Shown: in pieces, positions 42,694 to 53,940 of the stretch | Position numbering within the stretch: position 1 is the first letter of the stretch | How the letters are laid out: every line of letters begins with the position of its first letter | Source: Ahaetulla prasina | Taxonomy: Eukaryota; Chordata; Lepidosauria; Squamata; Colubridae | NCBI RefSeq assembly: GCF_028640845.1 | Contig: NC_080540.1 | Coordinates: forward strand, 162,881,438 to 162,945,437 | Direction: 5' to 3' | Length of the DNA: 64,000 nt | The notes under the pieces: model-generated | The model's input: only the letters and a program-made list of their open reading frames with translations | What the model was told of the DNA's origin: nothing | Databases searched by the model: none | Program-made: the position numbers and the translations under genes

Positions 42694-42937
42694 AAGGCAA
42701 AGGTAAAGGTTCCCCTCGCAACATATGTGCTAGTTGTTCCTGACTCTAGGGGGCAGTGCTCATCTCCATTTCAAAGCTGAAGAGCCAGCGCTGTCCAAAG
42801 ATGTCTCTGTGGTCATGTGGCCGGCATGACTTAATGCCAAAGGCATACGGAACGCTGTTACCTTCCCATCAAAGGTGGTCCCTATTTTTTCTACTTGCAT
42901 TTTTTATGTGCTTTCAAAATGCTAAATTTTAAGTTAA
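42694..42937 (-). mobile_element. Sauria SINE, 5'-truncated
   Basis: Minus strand, 3' end at left (AAAGGTAAAGGTTCCCCTCG, CTCTAGGGGGCAGTGCTC), missing the tRNA-like head. A perfect 12-bp duplication GCACTTAAGTTA flanks it (42682-42693 and 42938-42949). Confidence 0.9.
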
Positions 42938-42949
42938 GCACTTAAGTTA

Positions 42950-43836
42950 TCCCATGTTAAACTGGGAAGCAATACCAATCTTCACCCTTGGCTCTAAGGC
43001 AGAATGAAGCTCTACCAGCTGGCCTTTCTGTTGATTCAGGGTTGGGAGGAAGGCCCATTAATGAGGCTCTGAAGAGAAGCCCTCCATCTTTCACCTCACT
43101 GATACTTTTTGACAGAGATGATAGAAGACTAAAATATATTTTGTATAGCACAAATGTTATGTCAATAGACAGGCAAATATTTAAATGATTGTACATGGAA
43201 GTGACATTAAAAGCCTCTTATCCATACAGCAAAGCCAAGTATTTGGGAGTCATAAAGTGCCAGATTTACAGCAGTCTGTGTGATCTTAATATAGTACCGG
43301 TGCATCACAAATCAGACAGAAGTCCCATTGAGAAAAAATTAGCATGCAGTCAAAGTGCCAGCAAGGGACCTCAGCCTGTTGAGACAGCTTGCATCACAGT
43401 GGCTCTGCTCAGCTGCTTTCCTTAAATTTCTCTTTGCGTTGGTAATTATACATGTAACTTCCTCTATTTAGTTATCATTCAGGAACATTAAATCATTGTC
43501 TGGAAAAAAGAAAGAAGAGAAAATGGGATTTTAAACAATGGTCTGTTGAATAAGCCTCGTGGTGCCAAAGAATAAATCATGGTTTATCAGCCACAAAACT
43601 GGATTAGTAATCCATGGTACCACGTACTGGGAATAGCTGGTTTTGACTTAGCGCAATGTGTGAACTCAATCAGAGAGGAGGAAAAATTGTACAGAATTGG
43701 GGAAATAAACAACCAGAGGTCAAAGAAGTAATCCTTTCCACCCTTAAGAAATAAATTCCAAGGTCGGTAATCCAGCAATCCCATCATAAAATAATTAGCA
43801 AGTTTTTGAAATCTCTTTATACTTAACCAGAGTTTA
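42950..43836. other. Unannotated sequence
   Basis: Nothing recognised. Confidence 0.35.
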
Positions 43837-43844
43837 GTTTAGCT

Positions 43845-44364
43845 CAGGGGTAGTCAATCTTTTTATACCTACTGCCCACTTTTATATCTCTGTTAGTAGT
43901 AAAATTTTCTAACCGCCCACCGGTTCCACAGTAATGTGCCATGTATCGTCATCTGCGCATGCCTCTCGCGCATCGTGGATTGGGTGCCGAGGGGAGGCGC
44001 CGGCTACCAGCTCTGCTTGTCTGTTACAGCTGGGTGGTGTGGGGGGAGATGCGCGAGCTATTCTGGGACAAGGCTCTTTTGTTTGCGGTCGTACTATAGC
44101 GCCATTTTGTTTCACTTATGTAAAGTGAACCAAACTTATGCACGGGCGATACATATAGTATATTTTCAGAAATTTAAATCATCACGGGGAATTTTATAAA
44201 AACCTAATGAAAATATTTTTAAATAATGCTATGAAAATTTTTTAAAAAGTCAATTAAATGAAAAAAAAAGGAAAGTGCTTCAGTATCGGACAAAACCGCT
44301 ACCGCCCACCATGAATGCTGGAACGCCCACTAGTGGGCAGTAAGGATCAGGTTGACTACCACTG
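43845..44364. mobile_element. hAT non-autonomous element (family H6), 520 bp
   Basis: Ends CAGGGGTAGTCAATCTTT and GGTTGACTACCACTG, perfect 8-bp duplication GTTTAGCT (43837-43844, 44365-44372). The left half is GC-rich with CGCGCATCG, the right half AT-rich. TACTGCCCACTT near the left end and GCCCACTAGTGGGCAGTA near the right are subterminal. No transposase motif seen. Confidence 0.85.
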
Positions 44365-44372
44365 GTTTAGCT

Positions 44373-44982
44373 GATCCAGTTTTACAGAGGAATTATTGAG
44401 TCTGTCATTTGCACCTCTATAACTATCTGATTTGGTTCTGCAACCCAACAAGATAGACACAGACTTCAGAAGATAATTAGAACTGCAGAAAAAACAATTG
44501 CTACCAACCTGCCTTCCATTGAGGACCTGTATGCTGCACGAGTCAAAAAGTGGGCTATGAAAATATTTACAGATCCCTCGCATCCTGGACATAAATTGTT
44601 TCAACTCCTACCCTCCAAACGATGCTACAGAGCACTGCACACCAGAACAACTAGACACAAGAAGAGTTTCTTCCCGAATGCCATCACAAATAATTCCCTC
44701 AACACTGTCAAACTAGTTGCTAAGTCTGCACTACTATTAATCTTCTCTTCGTTCCCATCACCCATCTCCTTCCACTTATGACTGTATGACTGTAACTTTG
44801 TTGCTTATATCCTTACGATTTATATTGATATTATTTTCTGATTGCTTATTTGTACCCTATGACTATCATTAAGTGTTGTACCTTACGATTCTTGATGAAC
44901 GTATCTTTTCTTTTATGTACACTGAGAGCATATGCACCAAACACAAATTCCTTATGTGTCCAATCACACTTGGCCAATAAAA
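44373..44982 (+). pseudogene. CR1-like LINE (snake microsatellite-seeding type) 3' end
   Basis: Codes the ORF2 C-terminus: FYRGIIESVICTSITIWFG-like residues, then RLQRIIRTAEK, LPSIEDLYAARVK, DPSHPGHKLFQLLPS and TRTTRHKKSFFPNAI. The frame breaks near 44692, where several bases present in the copy at 63764 are missing. The 3' UTR ends CACTTGGCCAATAAAAAATTC and runs into (ATTCT)n. A related copy lies at 63500-64000. I match this to the CR1/L3-type snake LINE reported to seed AATAG-type microsatellites; that identification is from memory. Confidence 0.7.
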
Positions 44983-45057
44983 AATTCTATTCTATTCTAT
45001 TCTATTCTATTCTATTCTATTCTATTCTATTCTATTCTATTCTATTCTATTCTATTC
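44983..45057. repeat. (ATTCT)n microsatellite at LINE 3' end
   Basis: About 15 units directly continuous with the LINE tail at 44982, so it is probably the element's own tail, expanded. Confidence 0.95.
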
Positions 45058-45238
45058 TAGTATATGGTTAAGCCCAAGCTAGCTGGTTCTTGCAACCAAA
45101 AATCTAGTTTTAATTACAGTGGTTCTGAAATGATTAAAAGGGGAATTTTCCTCACATCCATAATGATGTGCTTCTCTCCCTTCCTTTTGTTGGGAGAAGT
45201 ATAACGATGGTTGCACCATCTCCCCCCACCACACACAC

Positions 45239-45712
45239 ATGCTACACTTCTTGTATTTAGCAATGGGACTGGACATTGTCTACAGAGTAATATGGCGCGG
45301 TTCCAGAGCAGGTCCTGGTGGAATCTCAGCCATGGTGGAATGTTGCAGGTCCTGTCCTCTAAGGAGATACATCTGGTGGGACCCAGAAGAAGGGCCTTCT
45401 CTGTGGTGGCTCCCTCCCTCTGGAACATCATCCCTCTGGAAATTAGACTGGCCCCAACTATGACACTCTTTCAGAAGGGCCTGAAGATGTGGTTCTGCCA
45501 GCAGGTCTGGGGAGCCCAGAGTGGAATGGAGCCCATTAAATGGCTGGTATGAGTGTGTGTTGTTGTTGGGATGGGGTGGGAGGTTATTATCTTATTATTT
45601 TTTATTATTTTTCTGTCTTTTATATTGTGTTTGTATTTCCTGTAAGCCACCTTCAGTTGCCTGTGAGCAAGTAGGCAGCAATATAATTTTTCCAAATAAA
45701 TAAATTCTTATA
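45239..45712 (+). pseudogene. L2-like LINE C-terminus and 3' UTR
   Basis: RRRAFSVVAPSLWNIIPLEI and FQKGLKMWFCQQ correspond in layout to RAFSVGAPALWNELPPGL...FRRELKTHLF of the L2 at 23099, but the 3' UTR differs (TGTAAGCCACCTTCAGTTGC, then AAATAAATAAA). It is therefore an L2-related but distinct family. Confidence 0.65.
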
Positions 45713-46006
45713 CCTTCCATGTCCTAATAGAAAAACAAACCATTCAACATCACTCCTTTGAAAGTGCGGAGAGTACCATACCGATAAGAAAAGTTTTGAT
45801 AAGAAAAGCTTCTCAGGCTTTGATTGATCTTCCATTTTACGGACAAAAAATGTCTGTAAAATGGTTTGTTTTTTCCCCAAACCAAATCGGCACCAGATCA
45901 AGGGCAAGAACATTTATGGCTACTTTAATTCAATTTGGAAACCAGACAGAGTAGCCAATTCTTGTCTTTGGGGTGGGGAGTTGTTTCTACTGGTAAGAGT
46001 TCCAGT

Positions 46007-46250
46007 CGGGGGTGAAATCCAGCAGGTTCTGACAGGTTCTGGAGAACCGGTAGTGGAAATTTTGAGTAGTTTGAAGAACCGGCAAATACCACCTCTGGCT
46101 GCCCCCAGAGTGGGGTGGGAATGGAGATTTTGCAATATCCTTCCCCCAGCTGATCGGGAGGAAATGGGGATTTTGCAGTATCCTTCCCCTGCCACGCCCA
46201 TCAAGCCACAATACGCCCACCAAGCCATGCCCACTTGGATTTCACCACTG
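46007..46250 (-). mobile_element. hAT MITE (H3)
   Basis: Ends CGGGGGTGAAATCC and GGATTTCACCACTG, duplication GTTCCAGT/ATTCCAAT (two mismatches). Internal GATTTTGCAATATCC and CACGCCCA units mirror the plus-strand H3 copies. Confidence 0.8.
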
Positions 46251-46716
46251 ATTCCAATCTTAGGAATATTGCCTTGTCTGTATTTTTATGGTCAGCATTT
46301 TTCACCATTTTGTGATTTCCAGCCCCTTGTGGTAAAATGCAGCAAAGACCTTTAAAAAAAAAAAGAAAAGAAAGAAAGAAAAACAGCCATAGCTGCCTGC
46401 TCCAGTTGCAGCAAAGGTGTGTCAAATTTCACATTCATAGCCAATTCATAGAACTCCTTTCTTTCTTTCAAGGAAAGTGGGCATTTTCTTCAGAGTAATG
46501 CTGAGTTATTTTAATGGTAGAATCCAGTGTGTGACATTTCACGCTGGATCAAATTAAAATCAATTAAAATTACGTGATGTGATGTTATTTTATTTCATAT
46601 TTATTTCGCTACACTGTGCATTACAGATAAATTATCTCTCTGTATGTATGTAACTGTATGTGTGGGTAGTTTTGTTAGAACTTTTATAAAGATTAAAAAC
46701 TAATACAAACTCATAT

Positions 46717-46906
46717 TGTTAAGTTCTGGAAGTAACGAGGCTGGAGACCAGGGTAGTGACAACAGCTCTTTAATATAGGGTGAACCCAGCAACCAGGCTG
46801 GGGGAAAACCTCTCCTTTTATACAGTTCTACTGGAGGCTTCGTCCAATCAGCAACGTGCTGATTTCCCGCTCAAATATTTAAAGGTACAGACAAGAATAC
46901 ATAACA
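46717..46906 (-). repeat. Gypsy element 1, 3' LTR
   Basis: 190 bp. The minus strand carries a TATA box (TGTATAAAAGG) and ATTAAAGAGCTG as a possible polyadenylation context. Confidence 0.9.
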
Positions 46907-47399
46907 CTCCTCCCCTCCCAGAAAACACTTTGCCTCTATTTACATTTTATTTACATGTTATTTTTCGACGTAGTCACGCAAATAACCTGGGCGTCTCCTA
47001 GTTCTTTCAGACCTGCACGGTTCAGTTCTGGGTGGTGTTTTGAGCTGTTCGGAGGGTCTGTTTTCTCCTCCCAGCTCTTTCTCTAGGCCATCGGGCCCTG
47101 GATTATTGCAGATTCTTTTTCTTGGCCATCCGGCCCTGGATTACTGTAATTTTCCTGTCGTTTCCCTCGGGAACCTGATGGCGTCGCTGGACCTCGGGAC
47201 CTCAGCTAAGTCTTGCGCCTCCCGGGTCATGGTCAGCTGTGGGTTCAAATAAGGAGGGTCATAATTTGTTTCCTGTGGCTTAATTTGTTCAGTTATTCGT
47301 CTCCTTATCTGATCTATGTGGCGCCTCCATACTCTGTTGTCTTGTAATTCGACCAAGTATGACTTTGGGCCAGTTGTTTTTATTATTTGCCCTGAGCCA

Positions 47400-47980
47400 A
47401 CTTGGGCCGTCCCGTAGTTTGCGGGCCCACACTCGATCGCCTATGCCCAATTCCCTTGTTTTGTCTATTTCCCCTTGTAACCCTCTGGTGTGTAATGGGG
47501 ACTCAAGCGGTCAAGTGGGCACGGGTTTCCGTCCCATCAATAATTCGGCTGGGCTTCTGCCTGTAGCAGTGCTTGGGGTTCTGTGCTGAAGCGGCCAGAA
47601 AGAAGTCTATCTTTGTTTGCCAGTCACCTGGCTTGAGCCTGGACAATGCCTCCTTAGCGCTCCGGACGGAGCGCTCTGCAAAAGGCCATTCGGCGCAGGG
47701 TGGAAAGGCGCAGAGAGGGCATGTCGGATGCCCTCCTCTGCCAAGTATTCTTCGAACTGGGCTGCCGTGGTGGGGCCCATTGTCGGACACCAGAGTGTCA
47801 GGCAACCCGTGGGTTGAATAGGTGGCGCGGGCTGCGATTACTGCCTCGGCTGTAGTGGATTTCATGAGTATGATCTCCAACCATTTAGAATGCATCACCA
47901 CTAGGAAGGTTTGGCGTGGAAAGGGCCAGCAAAATCAATGTGGATTCTTGACCAGGGCCCTTGGGGTTTCCCATTCCTGA
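47400..47980 (-). pseudogene. Gypsy 1 integrase region, broken
   Basis: Minus-strand residues SKWLEIILMKSTTAEAV, HGLPDTLVSDNGPHH and RSVRSAKEALSRLKPGDW align with the integrase core (compare 59861-60085 in element 2). The second catalytic Asp is in VSDNG. Frameshifts and a changed QF pair after NGP break the domain. Confidence 0.75.
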
Positions 47981-48329
47981 CTGGGGCCGTTGGGGGTAGG
48001 TCTGGACTCTTGGCAAGCCTGGCATTTCCTACCCTCTCAGCAATCTCTCTGAGTCCATGGTGGCCACCACACATAGCTTCTAGCTAACCCCTTCATCCCT
48101 TACGATCCCTGGGTGACCCTCGTGGAGGTCCAATACCTTTCCCTTAATTTCTCAGGGATTACACGATCACCCCATAACAGGCACCCCTTGAGCGAGAGCT
48201 CATCTCGTTTTTAACAAATTCTTTAAACGTTAGCCGGTAGCGCATGACACCCTCTTGTACCCAACCGGTACAGTCCTTAACATAATGTCGGTATGATGCC
48301 GAGCCACTTCCTTAGATGTGACTGGGCCA

Positions 48330-48900
48330 GAGTCAAGAGTCAATAAGCAGGATGGGCGTCCCGGGTGGGGTCTTGATGCGCCCTGGTAGTGGGCATCTGC
48401 TTAGCGTCTGCATGCCCACTTCTTTTCCTGGTCGATGCTGCAGCTTGTATGCGAATAGCGGCTAAGAAAATAGTCCATCGGGTCAGTCGTGGCGAAAGTG
48501 CCACAGGCGTTGGTGATCGCCAGCCAGTATCTAGTAGCGGTCTGTGGTCAGTCACGATTTCAAAATTCCGCCCAAAGACATATTCGTGAATTTTTAACCC
48601 CTGACACAATGGCTAGTGCTTCTTTATCTAATTGGCTGTAGTTCTCTCTGGGAGGACATCGTTCTAGAGTAAAAAGCTATAGGGGCTTCTGTGCGTTTGG
48701 AAGTCTATGGCTGACACAGCCCCACCCCATAAGGAGGCATGCCATAAACCAGCACTAGGGCAATGAGTTGTGATATTGGATGAGCAGGCTATCACTTGAG
48801 AGCAGGTTCTTTACTGCTTCAAAAGCCCTATTTTCCGACTTTCCCCAAGACCAAACAGTATTTTTCCTAAGAGCCTATGCAGCGGTTCCATAGCAGTTGT
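48330..48900 (-). pseudogene. Gypsy 1 RNase H region, broken
   Basis: Minus-strand YVFGRNFEIVTDHRPLL holds the TDHRPL motif typical of the Gypsy RNase H, followed by TRWTIFLAAI and GHADA. Frame changes occur on both sides. Confidence 0.75.
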
Positions 48901-48903
48901 TTT

Positions 48904-49797
48904 TTAAAAGACCGTAAAATTCACCAATCCCAGGAATGCCTGCAGCTCTGCTTTGTTTTTGGGCGCTGGAGCCTTTCTAATTGCCTTGACCTTGCTCTCA
49001 GTGGGGTGAATTCCTTTCTTGTCTATCCGGTAGCCCAAGAATTCGACGGATTCGACCCCTATCTGGCATTTGTTTACCTTGACTTTTAATCCGGCTGTCC
49101 GGAAAATGCCCAGGACCTTTCTCAAACGCTCCCCCAATTCTTCTATGTTTTCCCCTGAAATCAGGACATCATCGAAGTAGGGAACTACCCCTGGGAGCCC
49201 TTGCAGAAGTCGTTCCATTAGGTTTTGGAACAGCCCTGGTGCCACACTCACCCCAAATTGCAAACGGTGGCACTTGGAGGCCCCCCTGTGCGTTACAATC
49301 GTTTGGGCTTCGGCTGTGCGGGCGTCTACGGGCAGTTGTTGGTAGGCTTGGGCCAAGTCTAACTTTGCAAAGACTTGCCCTCGCCCCAAAGAGTGCAGCA
49401 AGTGTTGCACCACGGGAACCGGGTAAGCGCTTTTCTGTAAGGCTTTGTTAAGCGTCGCCTTGTAGTCAGCGCAAATTCTAATTGACCCGTCTGGTTTTAT
49501 TGGGGTGACGATTGGCGTCTCCCACTTTGCGTGATCGACTGGCACCAAAATCCCCTGATTTATGAGCTTATCTAGCTCCTTATCAATTTTTGGTTTTAGG
49601 GCAAAGGACTCTCCTGCCTTGCCTAATGGAGCTACCTGGGGGTCTAAGTTGAAGGAAATAGGGGTCCCCTTGTACTTGCCCAGGCAGTCCTTGAAGACAT
49701 CTTCGAACTCGTTAAAGAGAATGTCTTTCAGGTTACAGTCACTTCTGTAGATGCCAGTCACTCCCATGCCCAGGGCACGAAACCAGTCTAGTCCCAA
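48904..49797 (-). pseudogene. Gypsy 1 reverse transcriptase
   Basis: The best preserved coding block, 297 codons open. It enters after the protease with LDWFRALGMGVTG, has LVPVDHAKWETPIVTPIK (fingers), FAKLDLAQAYQQLPVD (first catalytic Asp), LQFGVSVAP, and the catalytic box PYFDDVLISG (YxDD), then KCQIGVESVEFLGYRID and LQAFLGLVNF. The RT active site is intact. The connection to RNase H is lost by a frameshift after LVNF. Nearest family I recall is the K02A2.6-like group of vertebrate Gypsy elements. Confidence 0.9.
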
Positions 49798-50980
49798 CAG
49801 ACTGGGCAGGGTCCCTTCGGCGATCGTGATGGGCAGGGTCTTCTTGTGGTCCGTGACCGACTCGGACGGAGGTGGTCCCTCGAACAGGGATGCGATTCCC
49901 TGGTAGTCGTGGACTCGTGGCCGTTGTGCAGGTGGCGCTTGACTGGACGGTGACTTGCCAAAGTGTCCCAGGACATGATGGTGATCGCTGATCCCGTGTC
50001 TACTTGAGCCGGCACCGTACTCCCTCTATTTTTGGTTTGGTGAAGATCTTCTTCTCCACTCGGGTTGTGACCTATGACCTTTGGTTTGAATCCGCGCCTT
50101 TTTGTTTGAGCCAATCGCGGGTCGCCTTGCCGATTCCGCTCTGATTGGCCGATTTGAATTTTCGGCGGGAAGGTTGGGCGCTCGACAAACTTGAGCTAGG
50201 TGCCCTTCTTCCGCACCGACATGTCGTCCTTAAACTTGCAGCGTTGGCGCTGGTGTTGACCACCAGCTTCCGCATTCGTCTCGGTCCCTTTCGCGTTTCT
50301 CGGTTCGGCAGACCCTTCCTCATCTTCACCGTCGGATTCGGTCTGAACCTCCTCCTGGTGCACTGGGGTTGCTTGGCGCTTGCCTTTGGGTGGCTTTGCA
50401 GTGTCTCCGCCGCTTGGGTGGACATTTCATGTGCTCTGGCTTCGTCCAGGCGTTGTGGCGTAGGTTGCTCTTTGCTAGCAGCCGTCGCAAGCGGATGTCT
50501 CGGACCCCTCGGATGAGTTGCTCGAGCACCTCGTCTGGGTCGCGGTATCCAGTCCTTGGGCGCTTTCCTTAGGGCGGCCATGTAGTCACCGATGGATTCG
50601 CCCTCCATCTGCCTTCGCTCTCCAATTCAAACCGCCGCGTATTTGGGCGGCGTTGGCGATGGTTTTAGTAAAGTCTGTAGAGTTGGCCACGACACCGATT
50701 GTACGGCGTTGGCTCTGCCAGGCTTCCGATATCAATGACCTCCGGACCACAGTGGCTTAGAAATAAGCCCTTTTGGTTATCTGGAACTCCTTGCAGTTCG
50801 TTGGCTTCTAGAAAGCTTTGAAGCGGGTCATATCGTTCCCCATTTCTCTTTAGCGGGTCAAGCGGTGCGGGCGAGTGTAACTGGCCATCTCCGCTTTTCT
50901 GCCCTGTGTTTGCTGGGTTCGGGTCTATCGTGCTTCAGCTCGGTTCTGGTTCTCCTTAGCCTCGAGATCCCACCTTCGCC
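49788..50980 (-). pseudogene. Gypsy 1 protease and gag region, broken
   Basis: Minus strand: VPAQVDTGSAITIMSW near 50000 is the aspartic protease motif (DTG). Upstream, GESIGDYMAALRKA and RGVRDIRLRRLLAKSNL with ARAHEMSTQAAETLQ are capsid-like gag, and a cysteine-rich CCHC region lies around 50200-50290, broken across frames. At least four frames are needed to cover it. Confidence 0.75.
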
Positions 50981-50982
50981 AA

Positions 50983-51171
50983 TGTTAAGTTCTGGAAATG
51001 TCAGGCTGGAGACCAGGGTAGTGACAACAGCTCTTTAATATAGGGTGAACCCAGCAACCAGGCTGGGGGAAAACCTCTCCTTTTATACAGTTCTACTGGA
51101 GGCTTCGTCCAATCAGCAACGTGCTGATTTCCCGCTCAAATATTTAAAGGTACAGACAAGAATACATAACA
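50983..51171 (-). repeat. Gypsy element 1, 5' LTR
   Basis: 189 bp, matching the 3' LTR base for base except for a cluster of differences in its first 20 plus-strand bases. Confidence 0.9.
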
Positions 51172-51176
51172 CATAT

Positions 51177-51710
51177 AGTGGTAAGGAAGAAAAAAGAAAA
51201 AGAAAGAAATCAAAGAGGAAGCCAAAACTGCAAGAAAAGAAAAAAAGAGTAAAAAGAAAATGAAAAGTTTGGTTGCTAGGAAGCTTAGCTTTTGATATTG
51301 TTTTATTGCAGATAAATAGATTTTAGCCTCTGTCTCAAAAGTTACATCATGATTCTCTTCTTTGTATAATCTACCCTATCTAATCATCAAAGTCATTGTT
51401 CTTTTTTCATTTTTAGAAAAAGCATAATTTCTGTACCAATCTCTACATTGTCTTTCCAAATAAAGAAGAATTTAGCAACAGTCTTTTGTATTTCCATCTT
51501 ATTTAATCTCATCTTATGATATAGAATCAACTAATAAGTAACATATTGAAATAAATTCAGAATCTGTTTCCTTCAATTAAAAGGAGAATTCTTTCAGCTG
51601 AATAATTTTTAAATCATCTGATCAGCATTCTGACATTCTGGAGAAGTAGTAATTTTGAATAATTCAGAACAGCAAATAATAACTCAATAATAATGAATTT
51701 CAATATCCTT
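51177..51710. other. AT-rich gap between the two Gypsy elements
   Basis: Purine-rich at 51183-51270, otherwise nothing recognised. It contains no half of the H3 MITE that flanks the other side of element 2. Confidence 0.4.
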
Positions 51711-51887
51711 TATAAATGTATCTTTAAGAGTTTTGGAGGAAACTTGAACAAGCACGTTGTTCATTGGTTGAAGCCTCCCAAAACTGTATATAAAGAGGGT
51801 TTTCAGGCGGCAGTTGCTGGGTTCACTATAAACTAAAAGCTGTTGTCACTCACTGGTCTCCTGCCTCTTTATTGCCCGAATCTAACA
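51711..51887 (+). repeat. Gypsy element 2, 5' LTR
   Basis: 177 bp. It differs from the 3' LTR mainly by small deletions (for example four bases after AACTT, two after GCCTC) and almost no substitutions. TATA box GTATATAAAG. Confidence 0.85.
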
Positions 51888-52830
51888 TTGGCGGCGAGGT
51901 AGATCTGAGGAGCATCAAAAAAACTGAAGGAACCAGGAATTCACGAACCCAGACAGTAAGGGGCGGAAAGCAGCGATGTCAGCTACACACCGCCAGCGCC
52001 ATTCGACCCGGCAAAGGAGAAATGGGGTCGTACATGGCTCGTTTGAGTGTTTCCTCGGCGAGCGAACTCCAAGGAGTCTCGGACAATCGGAGCGTACTTC
52101 CTAAGCCACTGCGGTCCAGAGGTTTCGATCACCGAGTCACTTTCAGAGCCGGCCGGTACAGTCGGTACCGTGGCAAACACTACAAGCGGCACCGAGCACA
52201 CTCTCGCCCTCAAGTTCGTCCAAGTTCGAGTTGAGGCAGCGGGTACAAGCGAGATCGATTAGTGTGTACATGGCGGCGTTGAGAAAAGCCGCGAACCATT
52301 GTGAGTACAGAGATTTGGAAGACGCTTACTGGACCAGCTCATTTGTGGGGTCAGGGACATCCGATTGCGGCGGCTGCTGTCTAAAAGCAACCTGGCGCTA
52401 GCCTGGGAGGCCAGGGCTCACGAGATGTCCACCAAAGCGGCAGAGACCCTGCAAATGCGAGCAGCAGGGCTGGGCGAAACAACCCGGTCCACAATGAGGA
52501 AGTCCAGGCCGAATCGGAAGGTGAGGAAGAGGAAGAGGTTTTCCACACGGGAGGCGGAGAGAGACGGGCGAATCGTGAGTTGCGGGGCCAACACCAATGA
52601 CAACACTGCAAGTTTCGGTTTGCGGCGGTGCGAAAGAAAGGCCACATAGCGCAGGCCTGTCGAGCCCCAACCTTCCCGCCAAAAATTCAAACCGACCAAT
52701 CAGGCGGGGCAGCAGGCGGCCCGGGATTGGTCCATTCAAAAGGCGAAGTTAAACCAGACCGCCGTGAGAGTGGGCCGCATCGAGACTAGAAAAAGATTTT
52801 ACCAAGACACACATTGAAGGGGTGCCGTGC
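51888..52830 (+). pseudogene. Gypsy 2 gag and protease region, broken
   Basis: From about 51977 (ATGTCAGCTACACACCGCC) a gag-like frame runs with frameshifts. YMAALRKAANHCEYRDLE and LICGVRDIRLRRLLSKSNL, then ARAHEMSTKAAETLQ, match gag of element 1. A degenerate zinc-knuckle region follows around 52570-52670. EVDTGSS near 52840 is the protease DTG motif. Confidence 0.75.
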
Positions 52831-53099
52831 CAACTGGAAGTGGACACCGGCTCATCACGATTATGTCCTGGGACACCTATGAGAGACTTGCCAGCCGTCG
52901 CGGCGCAAGCTACAACAGAAGCTGAGGTGCAGGACTACCAAGGGAATCGAATCCCTGTTCGAGGGTAACGTCCGTCCAAGTCAAGTATGGACAGTTCAAG
53001 AAAACCCTGCCACTCACCATAGTGGATGGAACCTTACCGAGTTTGCTAGGACTGGACTGGTTCGAGCTTTGGGCATGGGAGTGACTGGGGTCTTCAACA

Positions 53100-53940
53100 A
53101 GTCGACCTCAAGATGAACTAATGAAGGAGTTCGAGGCGTCTTTAAAGACTGCCTGGGCAATCTGGGACCCCTATTTCTTTAATCTAGACCCCCAAGTTGC
53201 CCTATCAGGTTAAAGGCTAGGAGGGTTCCATTGCCCTAAAGCCAAGATTGACCGGGAGCTGGACAAACTAGTAAGCCAGGGATACTAGTGCCCGTTGACC
53301 ATGCAAAATGGGAGACACCTATAGTCACCCCAGTCAAACGGACGGATCGGTCCGGTTGCGCTGATGACTACAACAGCAACAACAAAGCATTGCAGAAGGT
53401 GCATACCCGTCCCAGTAGTGCAACACTTGCTGCACTCGTTAGGACAAGGGCAGGTTTTAAGCTAGATTTGGCTCAAGCCTATCAGCAGTTACCCGTGATA
53501 GCACAGCGAGCGCAAACAATTTATCACGCGGGTGCTTTTAAATGCACCGGTTACAGTTTGGGGTTAGTGTGGCTCCTGGGTTATTCAGAACCTAATGGGC
53601 GACTATTGCAGGACTACCGGGTGGTGGTACCCTACTTGACGATGTCTTGGATATCTGCTGAGAATTTAGAGGTGGGGTAAGGCTGAGAAGGTTTTGGGCA
53701 TTTTCCGGTCTGCGGGCTTAAGGTTAAGCTGAACAAATGCCAGATCGGGGTAGGGTCCGTAGAATTCCTGGGCTACGGATAGACAGGAAGGATCCACCCA
53801 CTGAGAGCAAGATGCGGGCCATCAGGAAGGCCCCAAGCCCACAAAATAAAACGGAGTTACAGGCATTCTTGGGCCTGGAACTTCTATCGGTATTCTTAAA
53901 GAACAAGGCAACAATAGCCGAAAGCTACACAAATTACTAG
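53100..53940 (+). pseudogene. Gypsy 2 reverse transcriptase, broken
   Basis: VDHAKWETPIVTPVK and KLDLAQAYQQLPV are recognisable, but the catalytic YxDD box is destroyed by a frameshift near 53630-53645. The following KAPSPQNKTELQAFLGL matches element 1. Confidence 0.8.

Larger units (their letters stand above)
46717..51171 (-). mobile_element. Ty3/Gypsy LTR element 1 (4.46 kb)
   Basis: Complete in structure on the minus strand: LTRs at 46717-46906 and 50983-51171, perfect 5-bp duplication CATAT (46712-46716, 51172-51176), TG...CA ends, polypurine tract CTGGGAGGGGAGGAG (minus) beside the 3' LTR, and a TTGGCGAAGG primer-site-like stretch beside the 5' LTR. Domain order gag, protease, RT, RNase H, integrase is that of Ty3/Gypsy. 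No env-like frame is seen. The two LTRs are identical over about 165 bp and differ only near one end, implying a young insertion, yet every coding domain is interrupted by frameshifts. Confidence 0.9.

Noticed and set aside
49239..49451. Plus-strand open frames opposite the Gypsy RT
   Set aside because: Shadows of the minus-strand RT coding region.
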